Source: Corallochytrium limacisporum (Eukaryota; Opisthokonta). Taken from it: a stretch of DNA of 34,735 nucleotides. The notes below the pieces were generated by a model, which was not told the DNA's origin, made no database searches, and saw only the letters and a list, made by a program, of their open reading frames with translations. Below are positions 10,132 through 19,419 of this stretch, piece after piece. Position 1 is the stretch's first letter, and the number at the start of each line of letters is the position of its first letter. The position numbers were made by a program, and so were the translations under genes. Location: NCBI GenBank assembly GCA_002811645.1, contig PDIP01000163.1, positions 1-34,735 of the forward strand. The letters run 5' to 3'.

Positions 10132-11979
10132 ATGTCTGCCTTGTATCGGGTTTCCCGCGTTGCCCGTCTGGGTTCCCGGGTCGCTACACCTCTGGCTGCT
10201 GGTGCTCTGCTGAGCCTAGGCGGCCAGCGCTCTCTAAAGAGCGCCGCTGATCTTGCTAACGAGACCTCGTACGTCAAGGGTCTGTTCTACGGTGAGGTAT
10301 CCGACCGTGCCTTCCCTTTTCCGGACACGCTTTCGGAAGAGAACAAGGAGATCCTAAAGTCTATGGTTGAACCGGTCCAAAAGTACTTCACTGAAGCCAT
10401 TGACTCCAAGAAGATTGATGAGACCAAGCAGATCCCCAAAGAGACCTTGGACGGCCTGAGGGAGATGGGTCTCTTCGGCCTGCAAATTCCCGAGGAATAC
10501 AATGGCCTGGGTCTCTCCAACACTGGTTACGCTCGGATTGTTGAGGAGATCTCCATGGATGCGTCTCTGGCTGTCACTCTCATGGCTCACCAGTCCATCG
10601 GTCTCAAAGGTATTCTACTAGATGGTAACGAGGAGCAGAAGAAGAAGTACCTGCCGAAGCTAGCCACCGGCGAGCACATTGCTGCCTTTGCTCTGACTGA
10701 GCCTTCATCTGGTTCTGATGCAGCTTCCATCCGCACCAAGGCTGAGCTGAGTCCTGATGGAAAGCACTGGGTTCTGAACGGATCCAAAATATGGATTTCC
10801 AACGGTGGATGGGCCAAGATATTCACCGTCTTTGCCCGCACGGTAGTAGATGGAAAGGACACTATGACCGCTTTCATTGTCGACCGTGACTTTGGTGGCA
10901 TCACCAGCGGGCCTCCTGAGGACAAGCTTGGTATCCGCGGTTCCAACACCTGTGAAGTTCACTTTGAGAACTGTAAGGTTCCCGTTGAGAACGTATTGCG
11001 GAAACCAGGTGATGGCTTCAAGGTCGCCATGAACATTCTGAACAACGGTCGCTTCGGCCTGGGAGCTGGCTCCGGTGGTGCGCTAAAGAAGCTGATTGCA
11101 ATGACGGCTGAGCATGCGACCACGCGTAAGCAGTTTGGTATGACTCTGGACAACTTTGAGCTGATCAAGGAGAAGTTCGCCAACATTGCTGTTGATGCTT
11201 ACGCCATTGAGTCTATGGCCTATATGACGACCAACATGATTGATCGCGGTGACCCCTCTTGTGAGGTTGAGGCTGCCATCTGCAAGGTTTTTGGTTCCGA
11301 AGCTGCCTTCCGGGGTATCAACGAGTGCATTCAGGTTATGGGTGGTATGGGTTTCATGAAGGACTACCCCTACGAACGCCACATGCGTGACACTCGCATT
11401 CTGTCAATTTTTGAGGGCACCAACGAGATTTTGCGAATGCTCATCGCCCTGACGGGTATGCGTGAGGTTGGAGGTCGCCTGCAGGAGCTCGGCAAGCTCG
11501 CCAAAGACCCCCTGAAGAATTACACGACTCTGTTTGGTGAGGCTACACATCGTCTCAGCGGTCGCTTCGCGCCCGACCCCGTACCGGGTGTGCACGCGGA
11601 TCTTGAGGACGAAGGTATGAAGCTTCGCGAGCTGACTACGAAGTTCGGTGGCGCCGTCGAGAACCTGTTGGCCAAACACGGCAAGGACATCATGGTGAAG
11701 CAGACTCAATCAAAGCGTATTGCTGATGCTACTATCGACCTGTACGCCATTACCGCTGTTCTATCCCGCGCTTCCACCGCTCTTGAGAATGGCCTACCCA
11801 CCGCTGAGCACGAGAAGATGCTGGCCCAGACCTTCTGCATGAGTGCCGCTCAGCGCATTAATCAGAATCTTGGCGACATTCGTCGCATGAGCCGCTACGA
11901 TGCTAACATCAACACTATCGCTGACGAAATCTTTGCCCAAGGCAAGTATCTCCCTGCCCATCCCACAGGCGTGAACTAA
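10132..11979 (+). CDS. Mitochondrial very-long-chain-type acyl-CoA dehydrogenase
   Basis: 615 aa. It is an FAD enzyme catalysing the first step of fatty acid beta-oxidation, acyl-CoA to trans-2-enoyl-CoA, passing electrons to ETF. The N-terminus (about 1-38) is rich in Arg/Ser/Ala, lacks acids and looks like a mitochondrial presequence. The core covers about 65-445. It includes ALTEPSSGSDAASIRTKA (flavin and substrate binding), the conserved QVMGGMGFMKDYPYER block and IFEGTNEILR, where E428 is the expected catalytic base. A C-terminal extension of about 165 residues beyond the usual four-helix bundle places it with VLCAD/ACAD9 rather than short- or medium-chain enzymes. The frame is clean, with strongly biased C/T-ending codons that suggest high expression. 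Beta-oxidation in mitochondria argues against a plant-like peroxisome-only arrangement. Confidence 0.93.
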   Translation: MSALYRVSRVARLGSRVATPLAAGALLSLGGQRSLKSAADLANETSYVKGLFYGEVSDRAFPFPDTLSEENKEILKSMVEPVQKYFTEAIDSKKIDETKQIPKETLDGLREMGLFGLQIPEEYNGLGLSNTGYARIVEEISMDASLAVTLMAHQSIGLKGILLDGNEEQKKKYLPKLATGEHIAAFALTEPSSGSDAASIRTKAELSPDGKHWVLNGSKIWISNGGWAKIFTVFARTVVDGKDTMTAFIVDRDFGGITSGPPEDKLGIRGSNTCEVHFENCKVPVENVLRKPGDGFKVAMNILNNGRFGLGAGSGGALKKLIAMTAEHATTRKQFGMTLDNFELIKEKFANIAVDAYAIESMAYMTTNMIDRGDPSCEVEAAICKVFGSEAAFRGINECIQVMGGMGFMKDYPYERHMRDTRILSIFEGTNEILRMLIALTGMREVGGRLQELGKLAKDPLKNYTTLFGEATHRLSGRFAPDPVPGVHADLEDEGMKLRELTTKFGGAVENLLAKHGKDIMVKQTQSKRIADATIDLYAITAVLSRASTALENGLPTAEHEKMLAQTFCMSAAQRINQNLGDIRRMSRYDANINTIADEIFAQGKYLPAHPTGVN

Positions 11980-12613
11980 GCACAGCATGTACCAGGCGGG
12001 GCCCTCTTGAACAACACCATCATCACTCGGTGTACCATAGGTGGTTCACCATAAGATATTTTGTTTATACGAATGCAACGTAAAAACACATGATAGAGCT
12101 TAAAACAGCATGCCTGTGTTGATTCTATTCGTGCTATTTGAGGGCCGTTATCTTAGGTGTAACTCGTGGCAGCCAGTGAGATTACGGGGTGCACAAATCA
12201 CCGCCGTGCTCACCTTCCCCACCAACCAACCCGGCCCAAGGACCCTCCCGCTCTGGTGGGAGGGAAATTTCTATCCAATCAACGCCTCCAACGAGCAATT
12301 TTCTGCCAATGGAGGGACTCAGGCTTACAGAGATTGAGATCGCGGGTGGGTTACCGGAGGTGGGGAGACCCGGCTCTCTGGGAATTTCACTATGGAAATC
12401 TAAACGTGGGGGGTTGCTGTGAAGCGCGTCCCGTAGCTCGTCCAGACAGCCTCGATTGGCAGGCACGGGAAGGCACATAATACATTATGCAGTACGCACC
12501 ACAAGTACTTACAGGGGTATATCAGGCCCTGACCACCAAATGGTGAAATTATTTCTGCACTTGCAAAGGGTATGGATGGCATGAAGCGATAAATCAATGG
12601 AAAGCGAACAAGT
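11980..12613. other. Intergenic, 0.6 kb
   Basis: Between two genes in the same direction. A CTCCCGCTCTGGTGGGAG hairpin-like block lies near 12246-12263. No gene is recognised in the short GC-rich frames. Confidence 0.5.
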
Positions 12614-14293
12614 ATGGGTAATTCTCAAGCCAGAAAATTGACAAGGAAGTATGGATCAAGTCCGACTGTGGACTTGTCCGGGCAGAACATCTCGGTCCTG
12701 CCAAAGTACTTCACTCTCCTTATTCATATCACACATTTGAATTTAGCGAATAACAAATTCGCTGCCATTCCAGACGACATTAAGGATCTGAAGAACCTGG
12801 AATACATTGATTTTTCGGATAATGTTGTGTGTGCGTTCCCTGTCGGCTTGACCGAGTGCAAGAAGCTTACCACGCTGCTGGCAGCGAACAACCGTCTCTT
12901 CTTTGCACCCATTCCCCCAGCATTTGGAACCATGACCACTCTTACGAAACTGAATCTGCGCAAGAATACATTGGAAGACATCCCAGAAGAAATCGGGCTG
13001 CTCGTGAATCTAGAGTTCCTGGACCTCGGTGAAAATGAATTCAAGATTCTGAGCAAGGTGCTCTTCACCCTGACCAAGCTGAGAGAGCTTTGGATGGACA
13101 GCAACAAACTGCGTCTTATTCAGAATGGTGTTGAGAAACTGGTCAGCTTGGAACGCTTGTTTGTGCAGAACAACAATCTGAACCAGATGCCGGCTGATTT
13201 TGGCAAGATGCCGAAGCTGAGGGTACTGAACTATGAGAGCAACAACTTGCAGACTGTACACGCTGACGTCGGAAAGATGACCGGGCTTGAGGAGTTGAAT
13301 GTATCTATTAATCCCATTCTTGACGAATTCCCACTGACCGCAATGAAGTGGACGGACTTGAAGAAACTGCGCATGAGTGACACGGGCTTCAAGGTGATGC
13401 CGCAAATGCTGCAGTGCTGGGAAAACTTGGAGGTGCTCATCGTGCAGAATTGCCGTGAAATTTCGAACATCCCGGAGGATATTGGTGGGTTGACAAACTT
13501 AAAGACCTTGGTGATTGCCAATGCCAAACTCACCAACATTCCCAGCGAGGTTGGAAATCTGACAGAGCTAGTAACCCTCGATCTCAACAAGAATGAGTTG
13601 CTTGTCGATTCCTTCCCTAATGCGCTTGCACAATTGCAAAATTTGGAGGTCCTTAGATTGTCTGGTAACAATCTGGATGCCATCCCAGAGTGTGTTATGG
13701 CACTAGAAAATCTCAAGCAGCTCGAAATTGAGGGCAACGACATCAATCGCATTGAGGATTCTATCACTCGTCTGACAGGGCTCAAAGTACTGAAGGCTGC
13801 CGACAATCGCATTGAAGACATCACTGAGAACATTGGAGACCTAGCCGAGCTCAAGGTCTTTGATATGAAGGGTAACAAGATAGCCTTCATTCCTGCATCC
13901 TTTGGCCAGTGCACAAAGATGGTTCGGGCTGATTTCACAGGCAACCAGATCACTGAAATTCCAGTCTTCTGCCATGCATTCGACGACTTGAGATCATTCC
14001 GTATGGAACAGAACCCGATGATCTCACCACCCTACACAACCTGTGAGCAGGGAACAAATTCCATCATGAAGTACCTGAAGGCTGAGGCTTTGAAACAGGG
14101 TCTGATCACGCACGAGGAGCTTCGCCTTGCGGCTAAACTCCGGGCCGGCAAGGGACTCAAGTCCCAGGAGAACCTTGCCAACAGTGGCAATACTCTTGGT
14201 CATAGTCGTAAATCACTAGGGCAAAGTCGCAAATCCCTGGGTCAAAGTCGTAACACCATGCATCACAGTGGTAACACCTTAGTGAGCGCTTGA
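12614..14293 (+). CDS. Leucine-rich-repeat protein, predicted N-myristoylated
   Basis: 559 aa. It starts MGNSQARKLTRK: Gly2, with small residues at 3-6 and a following polybasic stretch, fits the N-myristoylation plus basic membrane-anchoring pattern. From about residue 35 to 480 it is a continuous array of roughly 20 leucine-rich repeats of about 23 residues with the consensus LxxLxxLxLxxNxLxxIPxxIGxL. This is the Shoc2/Ras-suppressor and plant PIRL type found in small-GTPase signalling. No kinase, Roc or TIR domain is attached. The C-terminal 35 residues form five heptads, listed separately. The combination suggests a membrane-tethered scaffold (inference), and no specific partner is visible. 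The start is the ATG directly preceding the myristoylation motif. Confidence 0.85.
   Translation: MGNSQARKLTRKYGSSPTVDLSGQNISVLPKYFTLLIHITHLNLANNKFAAIPDDIKDLKNLEYIDFSDNVVCAFPVGLTECKKLTTLLAANNRLFFAPIPPAFGTMTTLTKLNLRKNTLEDIPEEIGLLVNLEFLDLGENEFKILSKVLFTLTKLRELWMDSNKLRLIQNGVEKLVSLERLFVQNNNLNQMPADFGKMPKLRVLNYESNNLQTVHADVGKMTGLEELNVSINPILDEFPLTAMKWTDLKKLRMSDTGFKVMPQMLQCWENLEVLIVQNCREISNIPEDIGGLTNLKTLVIANAKLTNIPSEVGNLTELVTLDLNKNELLVDSFPNALAQLQNLEVLRLSGNNLDAIPECVMALENLKQLEIEGNDINRIEDSITRLTGLKVLKAADNRIEDITENIGDLAELKVFDMKGNKIAFIPASFGQCTKMVRADFTGNQITEIPVFCHAFDDLRSFRMEQNPMISPPYTTCEQGTNSIMKYLKAEALKQGLITHEELRLAAKLRAGKGLKSQENLANSGNTLGHSRKSLGQSRKSLGQSRNTMHHSGNTLVSA
14183..14287 (+). repeat. Five tandem 21-bp units encoding Ser-rich heptads
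   Basis: Five in-frame 21-bp units at the 3' end of the LRR gene encode S-[GR]-[NK]-[ST]-[LM]-x-x heptads, such as SRKSLGQ twice. Units 2 and 3 are almost identical in DNA, pointing to recent duplication. The R-K-S context is a basophilic kinase site, so the tail may be a multi-site phosphorylation switch (inference). Confidence 0.85.
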
Positions 14294-15056
14294 GTACTGT
14301 TGAAAATAAAATGATCGCAAACCATGTGTACTAGAACGATGAATACAAACCCCTGTGGCCGATGCCCCCGATGTCCCCTTCGGGGGCCTATTTTCAGACA
14401 GCGCCGCTAACCCACCGCTGTCTAAAATACATCCTGAGTTTTGCGAGAGGGGGGGAGGGCGGCGGGTGGCTCCCACACCTCCGCTCGGTTTCCCAATGTT
14501 TTCTACCGAAAAAGGGAGGAAAGACGAGAGGGTAGGTCGAGCGGTGGGAGGAAAAGTTATGGCTCAGGAAGGAAAACGGACGACACCAGTGTATAGAAAG
14601 TATGACCCGCAAGGACCGCCAGGACAACTCCCCGAACACTGCCGCCAACCCAAACTCCTCCCCCCCCCGGTGGGGGGGGGGATCTCCGTTTGGCTTTTCG
14701 GCTGAAAGGGCCGCGCATTGGCTCTCGCTTGGTTGACGACAGACACGCGGACAGGAGGGGGGGGGGATCGTCCATTTCGACCCACGACGCAAAAACAGGA
14801 ATTGATTTCTTGGTGCGCTTTGCCAGCGGGGGGCTTGTTTTCCATTGCTCTACTTTTGTTTAGAAGCTGTTACAGGTACTTGATCTTGGTGTGGCCATGT
14901 ACAAGGTTTTGTTGGTGCTGACTTTATTGAAATTGTAAATAGCCATAGTGAACCTATACAACCAACTTAAAGATTTCACAGAAAAGGCCAAGTAGAACCG
15001 GTCTTGATCGAGTATACTTTTTATTTTGTCGTCATTCTAGTTGTTAGTTCTCGCTT
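14294..15056. other. Intergenic, 0.76 kb, with two homopolymer tracts
   Basis: Contains a C9-GG-T-G10 palindromic tract (14660-14681) and a G10 run (14757-14766). A sequence GAGTATACTTTTTATTTT about 45 bp before the next start is AT-rich and may be a core promoter element (weak). No gene is seen. Confidence 0.5.
14660..14681. repeat. C-run/G-run palindromic tract
   Basis: Nine C, GG, T and ten G, intergenic. Confidence 0.85.
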
Positions 15057-15917
15057 ATGGTTGCGTCTGAGAGGACCAAAACTATTCTGTCGCATATATC
15101 TGCCAGGGAAGATTACGATACAACTCTAGTTATGGCCGAGCGAGACGAGAAAGCGTTTCTCTTGGTCACTGATCTTGACTGGACTTTTGTCGATCATGAC
15201 GACGAGACAGGCATGGAAGAATTGGCGGATATTCTGCAGGAGCATCGGAAAGCACACGGAACCAAGTTTGTATACAGCACAGGGCGGTCACCCGCGTTGT
15301 ATAAAGAACTGCGGGACAAGTACCATCTACCCCGGCCAGATGCGTTGGTCACATCCGTGGGAACAGAGGTATACTTTGATGATGCGAAATGGGAATGTGA
15401 CGGTGAATGGGCAAAGCATATTGGTCAGAACTGGAACCGTGATCTGGTGGTTGATGTTATCAAGAAGCGGAATTGGTACAACAACGAACTCAAGCCGCAG
15501 CCCACTACCGAACAGCGCGACTTCAAGGTTTCGTTCTTTGTGGAGGACAACCACTTCGGTCGCATTCAGCAGGATATTAACGATGCGCTCTCAGAGGCTG
15601 GTGTGAAAGCCACTGTCATTTACTCTGGTGGTTGCGATCTAGACATTTTGCCCATCCGCGCCGGGAAAGGCAATGCCATGGTGTTTTTGAGCGGGCGCTT
15701 CAACTTTGAGCCACACCAGGTGGTTTGCTCCGGTGACAGTGGCAATGATATCGCACTGTTTAGTATGGGCAGCCAGCGTGGCATCATTGTGGGCAATGCA
15801 ATGAAAGAGTTGCTTGAGTGGCACAAGAACAACCCTTCGGACGACAAGTTCTTGGCAAAGGCACGCTGCGGCCGTGGAATCGTTGAGGGTCTTCGGCACT
15901 TCGGATTTGTTGAATAA
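15057..15917 (+). CDS. HAD-superfamily sucrose-6-phosphate phosphatase-like enzyme
   Basis: 286 aa. HAD motif I is VTDLDWTFVDHDD (nucleophile D39, acid/base D41), closely resembling the DLD-x-T-x-V motif of sucrose-phosphate phosphatases. Motif II is YSTGRSP, with S/T before GR. Motif III is K204 in RAGKGNA. Motif IV is CSGDSGNDIA (D227, D231). The cap between motifs II and III (about 100-200) is of the C2 type found in the sucrose-phosphatase, mannosyl-3-phosphoglycerate phosphatase and trehalose-phosphatase family. The likely reaction is dephosphorylation of a sugar phosphate; sucrose-6-phosphate is the best guess by motif similarity, not proven. No sucrose-phosphate synthase is nearby. An ATG at 15132, just before the conserved core, is an alternative start that would remove a 25-residue leader. 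Such an enzyme is typical of plants, algae and cyanobacteria, so horizontal or endosymbiotic origin is possible. Confidence 0.82.
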   Translation: MVASERTKTILSHISAREDYDTTLVMAERDEKAFLLVTDLDWTFVDHDDETGMEELADILQEHRKAHGTKFVYSTGRSPALYKELRDKYHLPRPDALVTSVGTEVYFDDAKWECDGEWAKHIGQNWNRDLVVDVIKKRNWYNNELKPQPTTEQRDFKVSFFVEDNHFGRIQQDINDALSEAGVKATVIYSGGCDLDILPIRAGKGNAMVFLSGRFNFEPHQVVCSGDSGNDIALFSMGSQRGIIVGNAMKELLEWHKNNPSDDKFLAKARCGRGIVEGLRHFGFVE

Positions 15918-16217
15918 GCACCCGATGATGGCAACCTCATGAAGGAACAGGTGGCCATTCACGCAACACATCACAAACAAGATAATGCCTGACGTGCACA
16001 TTCAGATATGCACGTACAGACACAAACAATACATGTAGCTAAAGAACTGAAAGCGATTGCCACCGGAACGTGAGTTCGGGATCAAATGAACTTGAACCCC
16101 AAAATTGTCAATACTGGAGAGTAATCCATGACGTTTAGTTTCAGAAGGTATTCGAAAGCGGACAAGAGAACTTACTCTTCAAATGACTTCTATGGTATCG
16201 GGGTTTTAGAATCTAGC

Positions 16218-16754
16218 TTACAAAGATTGGCAATACGCAAGTGCTGTAGTGTCCTGTTCATCCAGAAGCTTCTCGGGCCGCCACGTGAGGTCCACAAAGT
16301 AATTCTTGGTCAATTCTTTGTACACCTGGCCAGGATCGTCTTCTGCGGTGTAGTGAACGCTAACGATATTGAAAGTCCGTCCGTACTCGCCACGGGACAA
16401 GGAGACGCTAAGTCCAAGCCGATCGGCAGTATTTTGAAGAGCAAAGCACGCTCAACAAACGAGTCAGCGATCAGGACACCCAGTGGAAGCACATTGGTAT
16501 TCAGTTCCGTCTTCTGACGTAGATGCTCCAGCTCCACAGTGTGTACGGCCCATTCTCTTGGATTCACGGGACCACCCATTCGGTCGCACACGAAACGAGC
16601 CAGGGCGGTGACCCGCTCTTTCGTCGAGGTTAGGCAAGCAAGGATCTTGCTGGCAGCAAACGTTGCTTGCCTGGCGCAGGTCCTCGTCTTGTTCCTCGTT
16701 GACGAGGATGATGGGACGTGTGTCGTCCACGGTCCGAGACCTAATCAGCCATTT
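16218..16754 (-). pseudogene. Broken EDR1/ARMC3-like gene (two compensating frameshifts)
   Basis: Three overlapping reading frames on the minus strand join into one coherent protein segment of about 170 residues. Frame A (to about 16670) gives RPIILVNEEQDEDLRQ. Frame B (about 16670-16428) gives KERVTALARFVCDRMGG followed by an ERALLFKIL block. Frame C (16428 to the TAA at 16218) gives ADRLGLSVSLSRGEYGRTFN and FVDLTWRPEKLL. The join ERALLFKIL/ADRLGL.SLSRGEYGRTFN is the hallmark of the EDR1/CTR1/ARMC3 peptidase-like domain. Passing from A to B requires an extra base near 16660-16672; passing from B to C requires a missing base near 16428. The B/C join has no residue gap, so an intron is unlikely. 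In ARMC3, a protein linked to motile cilia and sperm flagella, this domain ends the protein, as it does here. No armadillo-repeat coding is visible upstream, so the N-terminus is lost or never existed. A TGA lies just upstream in frame A. Confidence 0.72.
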
Positions 16755-19419
16755 TCACTGCGCCAATAGAGTAAGCGTAGTGGACAGGTCGGGTGCCGCC
16801 AGTTGCAGGTGAGACTAGATTCGGGCTTAAGCATCTATTGATTTGATTGTATATCCTTCATATTTTGCATCAAATTAATATGGAAATCAAGGGAACTCGA
16901 ACAATGAGAAACTCTATACAAATAGTACGAAGAATTAGACTGATCATTTTTGATCATCTGCGGATTTGAGGTCCTCCCTAAGTTTCCTCCGTGTATGTCA
17001 CAGGTCGGACGAGGGAAGGGAGGAGGGCCTCTGGCGAGCAACCACTTTTTCCACCACCTGGCGGGCCCAGCCAGACATTGGACTGCAGCATCAGGTGATA
17101 TCACCTACCTCCCCTAGCTCCGCCCCCGCCGCACCTAAACCCGCTTAGTGCTGTGCGTCTCGTTCTACTGCGGGGTGCCCAAAGGGGGCCAATATCTTCG
17201 ACCACCATTCTGCATGCCAACTGGCATCCAAACATTCTGACAGGCTGCGAGAGAAACCAGAGTAAGAGTGGAACTAAACGGCTTCAAATTGGGAAGGATG
17301 ATGCCGGTGGAAGTGGTGCCTGTGACGATCGCTTCTGGCCAACTCGCAGGGCCTAGATCCCAACGGGTACGGACGAGTAGGGGGGGGGGCTCGTCCCATG
17401 CACCGCGCCGTGTCAAACATTGAAGCTTCTCTTTCGTACTTGTCCCTTCTCATCCAATTTAGCGGAACATTATAGCAAATATACGAAGCTTTGCATCATA
17501 GTTTTCTAATCTCCGAGCAATGAGAGGGAATAATTGGAACTGAAAAATTTTTTCTTCAGGAGTTCCTTGAGTAAACACCGGGGCGATTGATGCTCAATAA
17601 CCCCAGTCTTTCCTGCGAAGGAAAAACGAGTCAATTTGTGGGGCAGCGAAGGTGCAGATCCGATTTCATCCCACCCAGGGAACACATACAAGGGGGCCAT
17701 GCAGCATCACAATGTAGTCTACTGTTGGGCACGATCACCACAGTGTCAACATCTAACATCCCATCTCTCAAGTTCTTTTCTGACCTTTGCTTCGATTTAC
17801 TACAGATACGCACGTACGTGCAGCGCCATGGCATCGTTCGATGCCGAGGATTCCTGCCCCACATTTGACATCACTACATCATATTGTTGTATCTAATATG
17901 TCTCTCTTATCTCTGAAAGCACTCGGTCGGATATAAAGGATGTCGCATCCTCCGGCGGGACCCATGCATCATTGATATGAATTATCCTAGGGTACATACT
18001 AAGTGTGGTCATTGGCTGGCACACAGACGGCACCAGCTGTTGTTGGGTTCTCTGGTCGGAGGCATCTGTTCAAACCTTAGAATTCATTCATAGACCAAAA
18101 CGAAGTGCCCACCTGGGAGAGAGTGTGTGGAGCGCTTGGTGCACCATAGGTCAGTGCTTGCACGCCAGTGCAGGTGGTGCTGTTGCTGCTGTTGCCTGCC
18201 GCTACTGCTTGTGCTGTTGGGACGATCAAGGTATTGAAATGGATTCATCATCCAAAGTGGCGCCCACAGCTCATAGTTAAACCTCCAAAAGGAAGGCCAA
18301 GTTCACTTTCCCTTGCCATTTCTTGGCTTGGTGTTACGGATAAAAACGACGAAAGAACGCGGGGGAGGTCAGGAGATGAAATTTTGCATCAAGACCCCAC
18401 ACACGCGCACCACAGTAAATTAAGATAACTGCCGCCCCAATGTGCGAGCTGCGGCCGTCTCGGGGAGTGGCAGGATGACAGTCGCTGGCAATACATATCC
18501 CCCCCTGTCGCTTGCTTTGTATCCTTAGTGAGTGCGCCAACTTTTTTTTTTTTTGGTTCGTGTGGCTTTTCCTCCACCTGCTTCTGTCGCCATCGGCCCC
18601 GGTGTCCCCTCGGGGTCCCTTCGCATTCAGGTCTCTTTTTTTTGTGTGGATGCAAGTGAAATTTCTTTGTGGGGGGAGGGGGGGAGGGGATGCGCTGCGC
18701 GTTTGGGGTGGGTGTAAAAACCACTACGCAAACACTGAGTCAATTCGCACGGCGTGAATTTTGCAGCGGGGAGAACGAAGGCGCTAGGACAAGATTTCTT
18801 CACCCTTGGCCCCCCCANNNNNNNNNNNNNNNNNNNNNNNNNNNNNNNNNNNNNNNNNNNNNNNNNNNNNNNNNNNNNNNNNNNNNNNNNNNNNNNNNNN
18901 NNNNNNNNNNNNNNNNNNNNNNNNNNNNNNNNNNNNNNNNNNNNNNNNNNNNNNNNNNNNNNNNNNNNNNNNNNNNNNNNNNNNNNNNNNNNNNNNNNNN
19001 NNNNNNNNNNNNNNNNNNNNNNNNNNNNNNNNNNNNNNCCCCCCCCGGGCTTTCCTTGTTGCGAACCATTGCGCCCTTGTTTCCACTCATACGCTCATCC
19101 CCGCCCATGTATTGCGTTCGGAACGCACTGGCACCCCGCCAAAGGTGGATTTGCGATTTACGCAGTTTGCTAGAGGTTATATTTATCGTATGAGGTTTCC
19201 AGGTCCGACCCGGACTCTTTGTTTATGGTGGTTCCCGCATGGATAAGCCATGCTATTTCATAGAAGACTAGGGGTAATCAAACATACGCTGACGTCAATC
19301 CTCAAAACGGTTTAACGAGTAGGTTTATGTGTGTGCGAAAACAGAAGACAGGATCTGAGTCACCAAAAAAGAAGCATATTTTCAGTTTCCAATATGATTC
19401 CTACATGAAGAGCATATAA
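16755..19419. other. 2.7 kb non-coding region containing an assembly gap
   Basis: I find no gene. It includes a G10 run (17380-17389), CTG/GCT-rich sequence near 18175-18215, a T12 run near 18541, a G-rich block near 18670-18690 and the N gap. If the EDR1-like gene once had a 5' part, it should be here on the minus strand, but I find no armadillo repeats or kinase domain. Confidence 0.5.
18818..19038. other. Assembly gap (221 N)
   Basis: A run of 221 N. The left border is CCCCCCC followed by A, and the right border is eight C then GGG. The gap therefore sits inside or between homopolymer C/G tracts like those elsewhere in the window, which are hard to sequence. Its true length is unknown, and translations across it are meaningless. 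Confidence 0.98.

Noticed and set aside
13231-13953. 240-codon frame antisense to the LRR gene
   Set aside because: Repetitive shadow of the regular LRR coding pattern; the sense strand explains the sequence fully.
17041-17072. Walker-A-like string GPPGGGKSG on the minus strand
   Set aside because: Isolated, with stops close on both sides, no Walker B or other ATPase motif, and the Gly/Pro codons come from local GC-rich sequence.
17165-17416. Minus-strand frame containing ASWPEAIVTGTTSTG
   Set aside because: It could be the remnant of another gene, but no family is recognisable and it starts within a G10 tract.
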